Source: Leptasterias polaris (lineage: Eukaryota; Echinodermata; Asteroidea; Forcipulatida; Asteriidae). Taken from it: a DNA stretch of 64,000 bases. The DNA lies in the NCBI GenBank assembly GCA_037783415.1, contig JAZGTN010000098.1, positions 310,001 through 374,000 on the forward strand, read 5' to 3'. The notes below the pieces were generated by a model. That model searched no databases, was not told where the DNA came from, and was given only the letters and a program-made list of their open reading frames with translations. Below, piece by piece: positions 1-10,275 of this stretch. Position 1 is the stretch's first letter, and each line of letters opens with the position of its first letter. The position numbers and the translations under genes are program-made.

Positions 1-233
1 ATTCTGTTAAATTTGTTCTCGTACAAGTGTGGTGATCAATATACTGAATTATATAACTCACACCTAGATAGATCCCTGTCATTTGATTGGTGGAACACGC
101 GTCTAGTGTCATCCTTTACTTTGCCATGTATTAACTGCTGAGACGGACTGTCGTAAATGGAAACAGAGTGTGGGTTGGATGAGTTTCCGTCTATTTTGTG
201 TTTAAATGATTTTGGGTTGAACAAAGAAAAATT

Positions 234-305
234 GACTAGAGCGGGATTTGAACCAACGACCTCCGGTTTAACGTGCCGGCGCTCTACCAACTGAGCTATC
301 TAGCC
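234..305 (-). tRNA. tRNA-Asn(GUU)-like pseudogene in repeat
   Basis: 72 nt with a paired 7-bp acceptor stem (GGCTAGA/TCTAGTC), a D-arm (GCTC...GAGC), a GUU-like anticodon loop (ACGTTAA), and a T-arm with TTCAAAT. Position 33 is C rather than U, and the anticodon and T stems have mismatches. It recurs inside a larger dispersed repeat. I read it as a tRNA-derived repeat module, not a functional gene. Confidence 0.6.
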
Positions 306-402
306 CTATGTTGGCGGTCTCCCTATTTTGTCAATATCTTTGTTCTTTGTTTTGAACCCCCCGAACAAAGATATTGACAAAATAGGGAGACCGCCAACAT
401 AG

Positions 403-474
403 GGCTAGATAGCTCAGTTGGTAGAGCGCCGGCACGTTAAACCGGAGGTCGTTAGTTCAAATCCCGCTCTAGTC
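403..474 (+). tRNA. tRNA-Asn(GUU)-like pseudogene in repeat
   Basis: Mirror copy of the module at 234-305, differing by one base in the T-arm (GTTAGTTC). It has the same embedded context: upstream AAAGATATTGACAAAATAGG and downstream TTTTTCTTTGTTCAACCC. Confidence 0.6.
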
Positions 475-1029
475 AATTTTTCTTTGTTCAACCCAAAATC
501 ATTTAAACATTTACCCAGTCAGTTTCCCTTGTGGTTTATTATTTGATATTTTGTGTTTATTGTGAACAAGTTTTAAATGACAAGGATCTGTGTGTGAGTT
601 ACAGCTGAAAAAACATTTATGCATTTTTGTCATTGTTTTAGAATATACTCACTAGGTGAAATCTTGTTTTCCATTTCACTTGGCTTTGCCTTGTGTTTGT
701 GCAAGTATTAAAATCTCAATGTGAGAATTTGCAATTTATGAGCTATTCCCTGGAGCTGGATGTGTCATGAACTCAAAATCAGGATGTGTAGATGGAACCG
801 TTGTGCATTTGTGTGAGCGCTGCATTCATGTCAGTTTGCAGACTTCGTACATTTTGCTTCAATCATTAATTTGACTTTTACCACCCTTGCTCAGTTCATC
901 GACTGGAATCAAGATCTTTTAGTCCTGTTGAACCTAATTTTCCAATCGCAAAAAACTGAAGCTTCTCTACCTAAAAACATTGTTTGGTGATCTTGATTGC
1001 AACTACTGCATTTTACTTCTTCCTTTTAG

Positions 1030-1107
1030 GCTGATCAATGTCGGAAGTTAGAGAAGCAACTAGAAGGCAAAGAAGAGCAACAGAAGGGATTACAAAGGAA
1101 GATAGAG
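1030..1107 (+). CDS. EEA1: EEA1 coiled-coil exon a
   Basis: 26 codons, phase 0 at both ends. The acceptor follows a T-rich tract ending in TTTTAG, and the donor is GTAAAC. The peptide is highly charged (ADQCRKLEKQLEGKEEQQKG and onward), typical EEA1 rod. It is the first exon I can recognise in the window. Confidence 0.8.
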
Positions 1108-4100
1108 GTAAACAGGTCTTGATTGTCCTCTAAGGATGTATGGCTGTAGACCATGTCGAACATTGTGACTCGTTAAAGTGTGTGAGTTTGTTTCCTTCAT
1201 ACGTTAAAGCAATGATGTATGTGGGACCAAAGTCTGCTCCAAACAATAAGGTGTAGATCTGGTAAGGTTTGCATCAACAACATGCATCCCTGCATCAAGT
1301 TCACTATGGAGCAGGAACAAGGGAATTCAATTGCCTTCCTGGATGTCAAGGTCTACTATCGGTCAACAAAAATATAATACTAGCTGGAAATCAAGAGTAA
1401 TAGATAAAGAAAATATTTTGCTAAAATGCTAAGGTTAATTTTAGTATTAGACTTACTCATTCCCCCCAGTACTTGCCATAAGATGATTGGTATTGATCAT
1501 GATTACATTACTGAGTATCTTTGTATAAAGGAAGTTTTTCTCTGCATTCAAATTTGTAGGTTTTGGAACAGGAAGTTGCCAAATCATGTGACCAGTGTCG
1601 TAACTACGAAACACAAGTTGTCAAACTGCAATCTCAAGTCAAGGTAATACTGTAAAGTGTCCTTCTTCATAAAAAGTAGTTAAGATACATTGTTACCTAC
1701 ACAAAGACATACCATGCAAATGTATGTAATGTTTTCTCAGAAAAAAAGTGAGAAATTGTGCCATGAACTATCATCTGGTTATTTTGTGGCATGTTGTGGC
1801 TGAGTGGTCAAGTGCACTGGGCTGAAGCTCTGGTGTTTCTGACCAGCTGAGTGTTGGCTTAACTTTTGTGTCTGTCCTTAAGCAAGACACTTAACCATTA
1901 TTGCTTTGTTTTTTGGATGGGCTATAAAGTCTTTATGACCATGTGTTTTGTAATGCAGGTAAAAGACCTCAGTTACACTTATCTCTTAGAGAAGGGGGTT
2001 TGCTGAGTTTTGTTTCTGGCTGCTGAATGCGCTGCAGCACCTTGTGAACTCTTATAAGGTGTTACATTAATAGGTCTCTAAATTCATAAAAACTTCAAAA
2101 CCTGTCTTAAAATTGTTTCTCTTTGTTAACGCCTTGAGTGCCTTATTGGTAGATACCTGCGCTATATAAAGCGCCGCTATTACATGCGTTTGTTTTTCTA
2201 TTTATATAATTTTTACAAAAATACTAATGTTGACCAACTTTTACAGGATGGTAAAGAGAAGAGTGAAGCTCTCCATACGGAGCTGGAAAATCTACACCTC
2301 ACTTTGGGCAAGACTGAGGAGAACTTAGACAAAGTCAAAGGTAGCGAAGCATCGTTAATGAGCAGTGTAGAAGGACTACAAGAGGTGAGTATGGAGCCTA
2401 CATCTACATGCTGGTATATTTCAGCCACAGTCTTAGGGGGGACCAAATTCATGCAGCTGTGAAGCACACAAATTTACTAAGCACTGGAAAAACTTTGTTA
2501 AACAAATTTAGTTTACCAGCCAAAATGCAATGGCATGAACATCTCTTGTGACTAGTTCCCTGGTAATTTTTGCTTAGCTAATTTAGCATTGTGTTCTGTT
2601 TGATGGCAGAAAATACTCTGTAGAAAAAACTTGTTATGTGTCAAGTGGGAATCAAACCTGCCAAGTTGCTCTTTCTGGATTTGATGTCTTGAACTCTAGA
2701 ACACAGATGTCAAAGGTCATATTAAATCCCAAACATGCAAAAGAAACCGGTCATGCTCAGTGGTCTAGTTGTTAAGACATCTGCTCTAGAATGGCAAAGT
2801 TAATGCTTTCGAATCCCACCGGAGTAACAAGCCTGTGGATTTTTTTCACAGGACTCGAGAAAGTACTGAGTATACATTGCTTTACACAAATGGTGTAAGG
2901 GTAAAACCAAAATGATATTAGTTCATACTGTTTAATTTATTTGTATGTATTTTTTTATATAATTTGAGTATAAACTGTTTTTTAATTCAGTTGGCTGGCT
3001 GCAACGAGCAGTTATTTTTATAAACCATAATAATAATCAGTGTTGGGTAAATGCAAAAACTATTAGTCACAAGAAATTAAGAAAAGATTTAAGATTCACG
3101 CAGATTTCTGAGTTGCTCCTTTTTTCTTGACAGGTGAAAATGGTGCTTGATGCTCGAGTAGCAGAGCTTGATCAGGAACTGAAGGTGGAGGCAGATAGAT
3201 TCCGCTCCCTGAAACAAGAGGAGGTTTGTAGGATGACACTCTAAAGCCCGGTTCATGCTTCCTGCGAACAAAAAGAGCATTTATGAATGGGAATAAAAGA
3301 GTGATGACTCAGTCTTAAACTTTCATTAAAAACCTTGCAGGGTTGTGGCCGTGCCGGCTTGGTTCTTTATCGCACAGCCACGACCCTGCCAGTTTTAAAC
3401 AAACAATCAAGACCTCGTTCCACTCTTTTATTCCCTTAATCAAACGACAGAGATCTACTTGGTTGTTATAGAAAACAAATAATATTTTGCATTCATGAAA
3501 TGAAGCGAATGTTTTAATTTGTTGAAAGATGAATGTTCCATTTTCACCTAGTGAATGGAGCATTCCATATTTCCCAAATATTCTCTCTACAATCATTCAT
3601 TATTTGTATATTAGTTAAACATAGAGACTTCTTATCTTTACAGGCCTTAAAGAAAGCAGAATTTGAGAAGTTAAAAACCTTCAAGGGTGAGGTGGAGGAA
3701 TCCAATGCTTCACTGACTGCCCAGTTGACTGAATTACACATAGCATTAAAGCAAGAAAAAGAGGACAGTGCAAAGGTACATCAATCAAGGAATCAATGTT
3801 TTTATATTTATGATTATCAATAATTACCAAGTAAATATTGGAGTCGTATATTATTTTTTGTTCAACCCAAAATTAATTACAAATTTACTTAGTCAGTTTC
3901 CCTTGTGGTTTTTGAATTAAAATGCTTCCCCTCAAGGTGATCCCCTGGCTGCCGCTTCCCAGGTTGTATCGCAAACTTGGGTGTGATCCCCGGCTACATG
4001 GCAGTTAACGGTTGTATGGCTTCTGAATGGCACCCCCGAACAAAGATATTGACAAAATAGGGAGACCACCAACATAGGGCTAGATAGCTCAGTTGATAGA

Positions 4101-7100
4101 GCGCTGGCACGTTAATCCGGAGGTCGTTGGTTCAAATCCCGCTCAAGTCAATTTTTCTTTGTTCAACCCAAAATCAGTCATACTTTATCAAGGCTTTCAT
4201 ACTTAGCAAGGCTAATAATAATAATAATAACGAAGACTTATAAAGCGCACATATCCACCAAAGGTGCTCAAGGCGCTGTAACAAAGGAAGCGAAAAAACA
4301 AAAGGGCAGGGGACCAACTTGTAATTTCTATGTTGTATGTTCGATTAATTTTCTATCCAAAATTATAGACATTGGCTTTGCATTTCCAATAAGCATTTAT
4401 TTTATTTTATTGGAGAACCTAGGGGGCAATATCATAAAGCCCGTCTAGAGATAGTGTTTTTTGGTATCATCTTCATTAGTTTTGTGCACAGTAGTGATCA
4501 GAAGACGTCTTCAGTCTGTCACACCACCTGAATCCCCTATGGATGAAGTCCTTGATGTCCAGGAGTAGACACAGTAGGCAAGTTAGAGCACTGTGCTTTC
4601 AAACATTTTTCAGCAAAAATAATGGACAACAAAATTTGAATTTGTTATTACGTGTAGGAGCAAGCTGCAATGCAGGAGGCCAAGCAACTCCTTATAAAAC
4701 AGAAGTTAGATTTACAGTCACAACTCATGGATAAAGAGACTACTTTAAACAAAGCTGAAGCAGAGCATGCAGAAACTAAAGAAGTGGCTCATAAAGTACA
4801 AACAATGCTAAGAGATGAGTCTGCAGCTCTGCAGAATAAACTGGTAAGTCATAGAGAAGTAGCTCATAAAGTACAAACAATGTTAAGAGATGAGTCTGCA
4901 ACTCTGCAGAATAAACTGGTAAGTCATAAAGAAGTGGCTCATAAAGTACAAACAATGTTAAGAGATGAGTCTGCAGCTCTGCAGAATAAACTGGTAAGTC
5001 AGAGAAGTAGCTCATAAAGTACAAACATTGTTAAGAGATGAGTCTGCAACTCTGCAGAATAAACTGGTAAGTCATAAAGAAGTGGCTCATAAAGTACAAA
5101 CAATGTTAAGAGATGAGTCTGCAGCTCTGCAGAATAAACTGGTAAGTCATAGAGAAGTAGCTCATAAAGTACAAACAATGCTAAGAGATGAGTCTGCAGC
5201 TCTGCAGAATAAACTGGTAAGTCATAAAGAAGTGGCTCATAAAGTACAAACAATGCTAAGAGATGAGTCTGCAGCTCTGCAGAATAAACTGGTAAGTCAT
5301 AAAGAAGTGGCTCATAAAGTACAAACAATGCTAAGAGATGAGTCTGCAGCTCTGCAGAATAAACTGGTAAGTCATAAAGAAGTGGCTCATAAAGTACAAA
5401 CAATGCTAAGAGATGAGTCTGCAACTCTGCAGAATAAACTGGTAAGTCATAAAGAAGTGGCTCATAAAGTACAAACAATGCTAAGAGATGAGTCTGCAAC
5501 TCTGCAGAATAAACTCCCAATACTGGTGGGAGAGGAAAGACATGGAAGTATATAAGAAGTCTGTAGACTTAGCACGTCTCACGTGTATTCACTGGGACCA
5601 ACTTGGTCCCAACCGTATTGAGTTTTACATGTGCATGATTCTGTTTCTTCAAATACTTTAGTTTAAGGTAGTTTATGGCTATAAAAATAGTATCTTGTTT
5701 TTGAGAAAGTAAAAAGACTTGACTTCCATTGCTGGTCACTTATGAACAATTTTGCCTGAGGTTCATGTTATCATTAAACTAGATAGCTCAGTTGGTAGAC
5801 TGCTGGCATGTTATTCCGAAGGTCGCAGATTCAAATCTCGTTTTAGTCCTATTTTCTCTGTTCACCCCAAAATTGAATTATAACTGATGCCCAGTCAGTT
5901 TCCATTGTGGTTCATTACTTGATATGTTTAATATTTGGTGATAGGCTGCTGAGGAACAAACCAAAGCTGACCTGCAGAATCAGAAGGAAGCGATCGAGCA
6001 ACGCTCAAGTATGCAACTCGGCGCCCTGAATGAAAACCTGAGTACATTACGCAGTGATCTGGTTCAATCTGATGCCAGACGACAGGAACTGGAGAAAGTA
6101 GTCGATGAACTGAGAGGAGAGATTGCAGGTTAGTAGAATTAACAGGCATGTGATTTCTGAGGATTTTTCCGGATTTCCGGATTTTCTCAAGTCTCCTTGA
6201 GCCTTCAAATTGTCTTGAAGGAACTTATATATAAAACATTGTGAGAAACGACTCCCTTTGAAGTTGTGTAGTTTTAGAGAAAGAGGTAATGTTCACCCTC
6301 CAAATTTCCATCCGAGGAAGACTTCAGGCATGAAGCTTTTTCTCAGCCATCTAAAAAGCACACAATTCTTTGCAACAAGGGTGTTTTTTCTTTCATTATT
6401 TTCTTGCAACTTCGACGACCGATTGAGCCCAAATGTTCACAGGTTTGTTATTTTATGCTTATGTTGACCAATTGAGGATACTAGTGTTTGACAATTACCA
6501 AAAGTGTACCCTGCCTTTAAAGGCACAAGCAAATACTGTGTCTAGTTTCTTCATAGCAATGTTTTCAGTTTTCGCCTTGATTAATCATTGTATATCTATT
6601 TTCATTTTATTGCTGTAGCCCCACAAGTACTGTATATTAGAATGTATCCCTATATTATTATTACAAGATGTCGTTTATGGACAAAGGTTGTCATGGATTT
6701 CGGTCATAACTAACAGAAATAAACTGTCTTCCTTGTTTCAGTGCTGGAAGCTACCATTCAAAATAACCAAGATGAAAGGAGAACCCTTCTTGAAAGGTAA
6801 GATCTTTTTGTTGTCATTTTGAGGGTATTTTGAAGCAAGACGCTTAACCAATATTGCTACGTCCTTCAGATGGGATGAAAGCTGTAAAAGAACCCAGTAC
6901 ATTTATCATTAATAGAAGGGGTTCGCCCCGGTATTTCTGGCATGGTAGGCAATACCATGTGCACAATCGACCCTGCCCATGTGACCCCCCTGAGAAGGAG
7001 TATTGATGCAGTATTCATCAAGACAAGACTAGACATCATAATAAATAATACCGTAATTTCCTGCGGATAAGACGCGTCTTATCTGACTTTCGGAGGTAAA

Positions 7101-9325
7101 AAAAAGTCACTGCGTCTTATCTTCTGATGCGCCTTATCTGATTTTGATTGAGTTCATTGTGATGATTACAATGTGAAATCCTACATTTATACTGTAAAAT
7201 AGTTCCTTTATTTCATCCAGGGTAATTCTGCATGAATTCTGTAATTCTGTAATTCTGCATGTCACATTTTTCTTAAAATAAAACCTACACCGTTAACATT
7301 TTTGACGAAACTTACCGAAGAACAAAGTTACTGGCCATACTGCTGCCCACAATAATAACAATGACGTCGCGAATGAGCGACGATCGATGCTGCACACAGT
7401 ACACTGCTATATCACATGACAGGTACTAGTCTTTATAAAACAAGTCGTTTTTGTATGTTTTGTTATCGTGAATTTTGCCAACAGAGGGCGTCTGGTCCTA
7501 ATCTGAAAGCATTATTAAGAAAGCGCCCTCTAGCGTTCGTTGGTTCTTGCATGTATTGTTGAGTAACAAAGACTAGCAGCCAATTGATTGGGAAACGTTG
7601 GGAGAGCGTTTCTCTGTGCGCGCTCGTTGTGTAAAACGAAAAACTGTAAAGCTATGATTTTAGAAAAAATCTTTAAAACGATCATGGAAAAAATAATAAT
7701 GAAAAAATAGCAGTGATGTTTTAGTCGTCTTCGTGACTATAAAATTACGATCCCTTTGCGCTATGGTAAGTGTGCTTATACCATCACAATGACCCCTGTA
7801 TGTGTTGATGTACAAGCGGTATGAGACTTTGCGAGCATGTGTTCTGTAGAAGATATGTTGCGCCTTATGCGGCGGGGCGCCTTATCTGCTAACCCTTGAA
7901 TATTATTTTGGTAATTTGAGGTTCAGCGCGTTATGCGCCGAGCGCCTTATCCGCAGGAAATTACGGTAGTGGCTTCTTATATAGTGCTCAAATCCGTCGC
8001 TCAGTGACGCTCATGGCGTTCAAACATTCAGTATTTTTTCTGCAAGGTATGGGGCCTTTTTCATTTACATAGCACCATGTAATGGTTTACAAGTTGCTGT
8101 GGAGCAATATGCAGCCAATCAAACCAGGAACACCGGGGCGAACCCCTTCTCTTTTCCATAAGTGCACTGGGTTCTTTTACGTGCATTACACAACACACAG
8201 GACCAACGGCTTTACGTCCCATCCGAAGGATGCAACAATAATAGTTAAGTGTCTTTCTTAAGGACACAAGTGTCACAACTGGGACTCAAAGCTACGAGAG
8301 CAAACCATTTATTTTTTAAATAGCCTGTGTTTTCAATGAGTTTCCTCTGTGTATTTCCTTCACAGATGCCTAGCTAGCGAGGGAGATGCTGAGAAGCTGC
8401 AGACCAAGGTGGTACAGCTCAAACGCAAACTGGAGGATGCTCAAGCAGCCATGCATGAACTGGGACGGGAGAACCAGAACTTACAAATAGTCCAGTCCAG
8501 ACAGATGACTCGCAAGTGGGCCGATGACCAAGAGGTCAAGACCTGCATGGGATGTGAGAAGGCTTTCTCGCTGAGCGTAAGGAGGGTAGGTAGAATTTCT
8601 TTGATTTGATTTTATTTGATTTGAATTTAGTCTGATAAAACACAGCAAGAACCTGGCAAATAAATATACACGGTTACAGGAGGATAACAATGGAAATAAA
8701 TAAGCAAAAGTAGAAAACAAGAAAGAAAAACTGTACAAAATTATCCAAGGATAGCCCCAAAAAGCCAGTACTTTAACCCAAACCTGCCAGCCTCCTTCCT
8801 AAACCTTTCCCTTGATGTGTTTTGGTACTTTGTCAAATCACAATCTTGACATGTGACATTACTTCTTCTAAGAGATTAGTGACAAATGGTAATTGCAAAT
8901 AATGTCAGTTGATATTAATATTAATACAAAAATGTAACAAGTTCATCATATCCTCCATATATAATTTTTGGCGTGTTGATGGAGGATTTCCCTCTGAATA
9001 TACCAACAATGAAATGAAATGATCCACCTACTGCGATTATAGTGGTTTAAACAATGATCAAATAATTCTTTGCTACATACACTCATGGCACAGAATGGAC
9101 AAACTCTACGAGAGGGCGTTTGACTTATACGGAGTGCAGCCAATGCCTCACGTACCAACAAATGTTTAACATGGCACCATTTTGTTGTCTATTTTGAAAC
9201 AGCATCACTGTCGTCAATGTGGAAACATCTTCTGCAACGAGTGTTCAGCTAAATCGGCAACCATTGCTTCATCCAAAAAGCCTGTCCGTGTCTGCGATGG
9301 CTGCTACACTGAACTCTCCACATAA
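1030..9325 (+). CDS. EEA1: Early endosome antigen 1 homologue, C-terminal part (10 exons)
   Basis: EEA1 is a long coiled-coil tether on early endosomes. It binds Rab5, and its C-terminal FYVE zinc finger binds PI3P. Ten exons with GT-AG borders join in one frame: 1030-1107, 1560-1643, 2247-2384, 3134-3223, 3644-3775, 4658-4843, 5945-6128, 6742-6796, 8366-8585 and 9203-9325. They give 429 residues followed by TAA. The first eight exons and most of the ninth are charged heptad-like coiled coil. The block beginning IQNNQDERR and the FYVE signature (WADD, RRHHCRQCG across the last splice junction, RVC, eight paired cysteines) match the vertebrate EEA1 C-terminus as I know it. The family is about 1400 residues long, so the N-terminal two thirds lies upstream of the window. 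Joins are phase 0, except phase 1 after 6128 and phase 2 after 6796. Identity is firm; exact exon use near 4843 is uncertain because of the donor array. Confidence 0.93.
1560..1643 (+). CDS. EEA1: EEA1 coiled-coil exon b
   Basis: 28 codons, phase 0, acceptor TTTGTAG and donor GTAATA. It contains a CDQC pair (residues 11-14 of the exon) inside coiled-coil sequence. Continuity of frame with the flanking exons supports it. Confidence 0.78.
1785..2190 (+). mobile_element. tRNA(Ser/Leu)-derived SINE in EEA1 intron
   Basis: The head TGTGGCTGAGTGGTCAAG followed by CACTGGGCTGAAGCTCTGG resembles the 5' half of a Ser/Leu-type tRNA (A box). The body contains CTTAAGCAAGACACTTAACC, and the tail is GCGCTATATAAAGCGCC. 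Related bodies occur at 6830-7035 (+) and 8040-8290 (-). Confidence 0.75.
2247..2384 (+). CDS. EEA1: EEA1 coiled-coil exon c
   Basis: 46 codons, phase 0, acceptor TTTTACAG and consensus donor GTGAGT. Glu/Lys/Leu-rich heptads run throughout (for example KSEALHTELENLHLTLG). Confidence 0.82.
3134..3223 (+). CDS. EEA1: EEA1 coiled-coil exon d
   Basis: 30 codons, phase 0, acceptor TTTTTCTTGACAG and donor GTTTGT. Coiled-coil peptide with a run of LDQELKVEADRF type. Confidence 0.8.
3337..3389. other. Intronic hairpin
   Basis: GCAGGGTTGTGGCCGTGC and GCACAGCCACGACCCTGC form an 18-bp imperfect stem with a 17-nt loop, in the intron between exons d and e. Its function is unknown. Confidence 0.6.
3644..3775 (+). 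CDS. EEA1: EEA1 coiled-coil exon e
   Basis: 44 codons, phase 0, acceptor TCTTTACAG and donor GTACAT. The heptad pattern continues (LTAQLTELHIALKQEKED). Confidence 0.82.
3919..4190 (+). mobile_element. Dispersed repeat with internal tRNA-Asn-like module (4078-4149)
   Basis: The fullest copy here. It begins near GGTGATCCCCTGG, passes TTGGGTGTGATCCCCGGC and the GATATTGACAAAATAGGG block, then a 72-nt tRNA-like module, then TTTTTCTTTGTTCAACCC. A second full-length-like copy lies at 51388-51640. The tRNA module is internal rather than at the 5' end, unlike an ordinary SINE. Confidence 0.7.
4208..4330 (-). mobile_element. Retroelement 3' tail (minus strand)
   Basis: (AAT)n at 4208-4229, then GACTTATAAAGCGCACAT and CTCAAGGCGCTG. 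Read on the minus strand this is a GCGCTTTATAAGTC-type tail ending in ATT repeats, as in many SINE/LINE 3' ends. A related tail lies at 48427-48560. Confidence 0.55.
4658..4843 (+). CDS. EEA1: EEA1 coiled-coil exon f (ends in first copy of the 75-bp repeat)
   Basis: 62 codons, phase 0, acceptor CGTGTAG. The last 22 codons (KEVAHKVQTMLRDESAALQ and three more residues) are the first copy of a tandem repeat that continues into what should be the intron. The first donor, GTAAGT at 4844, is a perfect consensus. Donors at 4919 and 4994 would lengthen the exon by 25 or 50 residues in frame. Later donors would not keep the frame, because an in-frame TAA lies at 5015-5017. Confidence 0.8.
4779..5516 (+). 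repeat. 75-bp exon/donor tandem array in EEA1
   Basis: About ten head-to-tail copies of a 75-nt unit. Each contains the end of exon f and nine carry CTG-GTAAGTCA donors, with GT at 4844, 4919, 4994, 5067, 5142, 5217, 5292, 5367 and 5442. The third complete unit is 73 nt and breaks the frame. The last copy ends AAACTCCC, without a donor. Copies differ by only a few bases (AAA/AGA, CTA/TTA, GCA/ACA), so the expansion is recent. The long open frames on both strands here follow from a unit length divisible by three. Confidence 0.95.
5777..5848 (+). tRNA. Degenerate tRNA-Asn-like repeat module
   Basis: AGATAGCTCAGTTGGTAGA, GCATGTTATTCCGAAGGTC and TTCAAATCTCG resemble the other modules with more substitutions. 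It lies in the intron after the donor array and is followed by the usual CCCAGTCAGTTTCC flank. Confidence 0.5.
5945..6128 (+). CDS. EEA1: EEA1 coiled-coil exon g
   Basis: 184 nt, starts phase 0 and ends phase 1, acceptor GGTGATAG and donor GTTAGT. It encodes 61 coiled-coil residues ending RGEIA plus one base. In known EEA1 proteins the matching segment directly precedes the IQNNQDERR block, which is what the next exon supplies. Confidence 0.87.
6222..6480 (+). repeat. Dispersed repeat fragment in EEA1 intron
   Basis: ATAAAACATTGTGAGAAACG and the following A/T-rich body ending near ATGTTGACCAATTGAG. The first part is shared with 46373-46492 (GTATAAAACATTGTGAGAAA), showing a dispersed family of unknown class. 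Confidence 0.6.
6742..6796 (+). CDS. EEA1: EEA1 exon h (IQNNQDERR block)
   Basis: 55 nt, enters phase 1 and leaves phase 2, acceptor CCTTGTTTCAG and donor GTAAGA. The peptide VLEATIQNNQDERRTLLER is a near match to the conserved vertebrate EEA1 segment just before the FYVE linker. Confidence 0.92.
7051..7966. mobile_element. Non-autonomous DNA transposon with TA target duplication
   Basis: Ends CCGTAATTTCCTGCGGATAA and TTATCCGCAGGAAATTACGG are inverted repeats (24 of 25 match over the longer stretch). TA flanks both sides (7049-7050 and 7967-7968). The 916-bp interior has repeated GCGCCTTAT-type motifs near the ends and no transposase. A TA target fits Tc1/mariner-like elements, but the family is not identified. 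Confidence 0.85.
8040..8290 (-). mobile_element. SINE-like repeat, minus orientation
   Basis: Contains TTACGTCCCATCCGAAGGA, TTAAGTGTCTTTCTTAAGGA and ACAAGTGTCACAACTGGGA, the reverse-strand counterpart of the SINE body at 1860-1920. It lies immediately before the last-but-one EEA1 exon. Confidence 0.6.
8366..8585 (+). CDS. EEA1: EEA1 exon i (linker coiled coil and first half of FYVE)
   Basis: 220 nt, completing the Arg codon split with exon h. It encodes the final coiled coil (EKLQTKV through GRENQNLQ), then the start of FYVE: the WADD motif, the first CxxC zinc pair (TCMGC) and SVRR. The acceptor is TTCCTTCACAG and the donor GTAGGT. A second donor-like GTAAGG at 8577 would remove VRR from the PI3P-binding motif, so the later donor is preferred. 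Confidence 0.95.
9203..9325 (+). CDS. EEA1: EEA1 terminal exon (rest of FYVE, stop)
   Basis: 40 codons plus TAA. The peptide begins HHCRQCGNIFCNECSAKSA and ends VRVCDGCYTELST. It supplies the basic RRHHCR patch with exon i, the remaining zinc cysteines and the RVC motif. Spacing fits a complete FYVE domain, and protein length after RVC matches EEA1, which ends shortly after the domain. Confidence 0.96.
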   Translation, partial: HHCRQCGNIFCNECSAKSATIASSKKPVRVCDGCYTELST

Positions 9326-10265
9326 TGGAAGGACAGACACCAGACCACTATCAGCTTGTGGAGCTCACTACACTAGGAAGTTGATGAGTCACCAACACTT
9401 GATGTCATCAAGAACAGACTGAGCAGTGTCACTTGCAGCTAACCACCCTGTCCCATACAAAACGAGTGCTTTTACTTGCACATGTCTGTCTTTCAATGCA
9501 TGTGAATTGAGCCCTTGCAGCGACGCTACCTGCAACTTCCGTCTGCTCAAATTGCACATACAATTATGGTCTTCATAGAAGCGCCGTATGGCCTAAAATG
9601 CGCACTACGCTGTATAAAACAACACAGGGACATCGACTGCCAACATTTTTTCACACACGTATGCCTTAGTATAGCATTCATGCCCTGCAGGTTTGACAGG
9701 TACTGGTATGAATTTAACAATCAGTGAACTTTAAGATGGAAATATTTCTCTGGAGGATTGGTACTGGTATGAACTTTAGAACCAGTGTGCTTCCAGATGG
9801 AAATATTTATGTGGAGGATTCGGGTACTGGTATGAATTTCATAATCAGTAGGCTTTTTATTAATTATTATTGTATTTTTGTTAAATTACCACTGACCAGT
9901 TTTTATTTGTTCCTTCACTAGCCACAGAAGTAATTGATTTATGCATGAAGACAATTCTAAATTACAACAATCTAGTGCATTAATCCACCTTGTGATATAT
10001 CTTGCCAATATTTTAAAATATGTTTTTTGATTTTTATTTGATTTTTGATTTTTTAGATGTAGAATGATTTGATTTATTTCAGGAACTTAAAACACAGAAA
10101 GTTTAAATAATTTTAGTGTTGCATGAGGAGGATCAGATTTCCTTTTTAAATCTAGAATATTGGACAGATATGGTTAAAGGATGTGATTTAAAGATGCACA
10201 ATTTGGGTCTTCCAGTAGTGAGTGGTTTTGGGTTTTGGGGGTTCTTGTTTTTGCTTCTATTTCTC
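9326..10265 (+). other. EEA1 3' UTR / downstream sequence
   Basis: No further coding signal follows the stop. A three-copy tandem repeat lies at about 9699-9850, and a T/ATTT-rich stretch at 10020-10085. No AATAAA can be assigned with confidence, so the transcript end is not defined. Confidence 0.45.
9699..9850 (+). repeat. Minisatellite, about 63 bp x 2.4
   Basis: Units begin TACTGGTATGAA and contain CAGATGGAAATATTT and GGAGGATT. They lie in the presumed EEA1 3' UTR. Confidence 0.8.
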
Positions 10266-10275
10266 AACATATTTC

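Larger units (their letters stand above)
199..509. repeat. 147-bp inverted repeat made of two tRNA-like modules
   Basis: Arms 199-345 and 363-509 are reverse complements with a single difference noticed, separated by 17 bp. Each arm carries one tRNA(Asn)-like module and its flanks. The pair could form a cruciform or a long hairpin RNA. Confidence 0.92.
54..690. repeat. Dispersed repeat with inverted ends, copy 1
   Basis: The left part (ATAACTCACAC, then TCATTTGATTGG) and the right part (AAATGACAAGGATCTG then GTGTGAGTTAC, near 577-601) are inverted copies of each other. Further on, GGTGAAATC and TTTTCCATTTCA follow. The same order recurs at 10276-10735. A tRNA-like inverted pair (199-509) sits inside this copy. 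Confidence 0.65.

Noticed and set aside
234..474. Two functional tRNA-Asn genes
   Set aside because: Stem mismatches, C at position 33, and embedding in a dispersed repeat found elsewhere in decayed form point to tRNA-derived modules.
4999..5520. 173-residue antisense frame in the EEA1 donor array
   Set aside because: It is the shadow of the in-frame 75-bp repeat on the coding strand.
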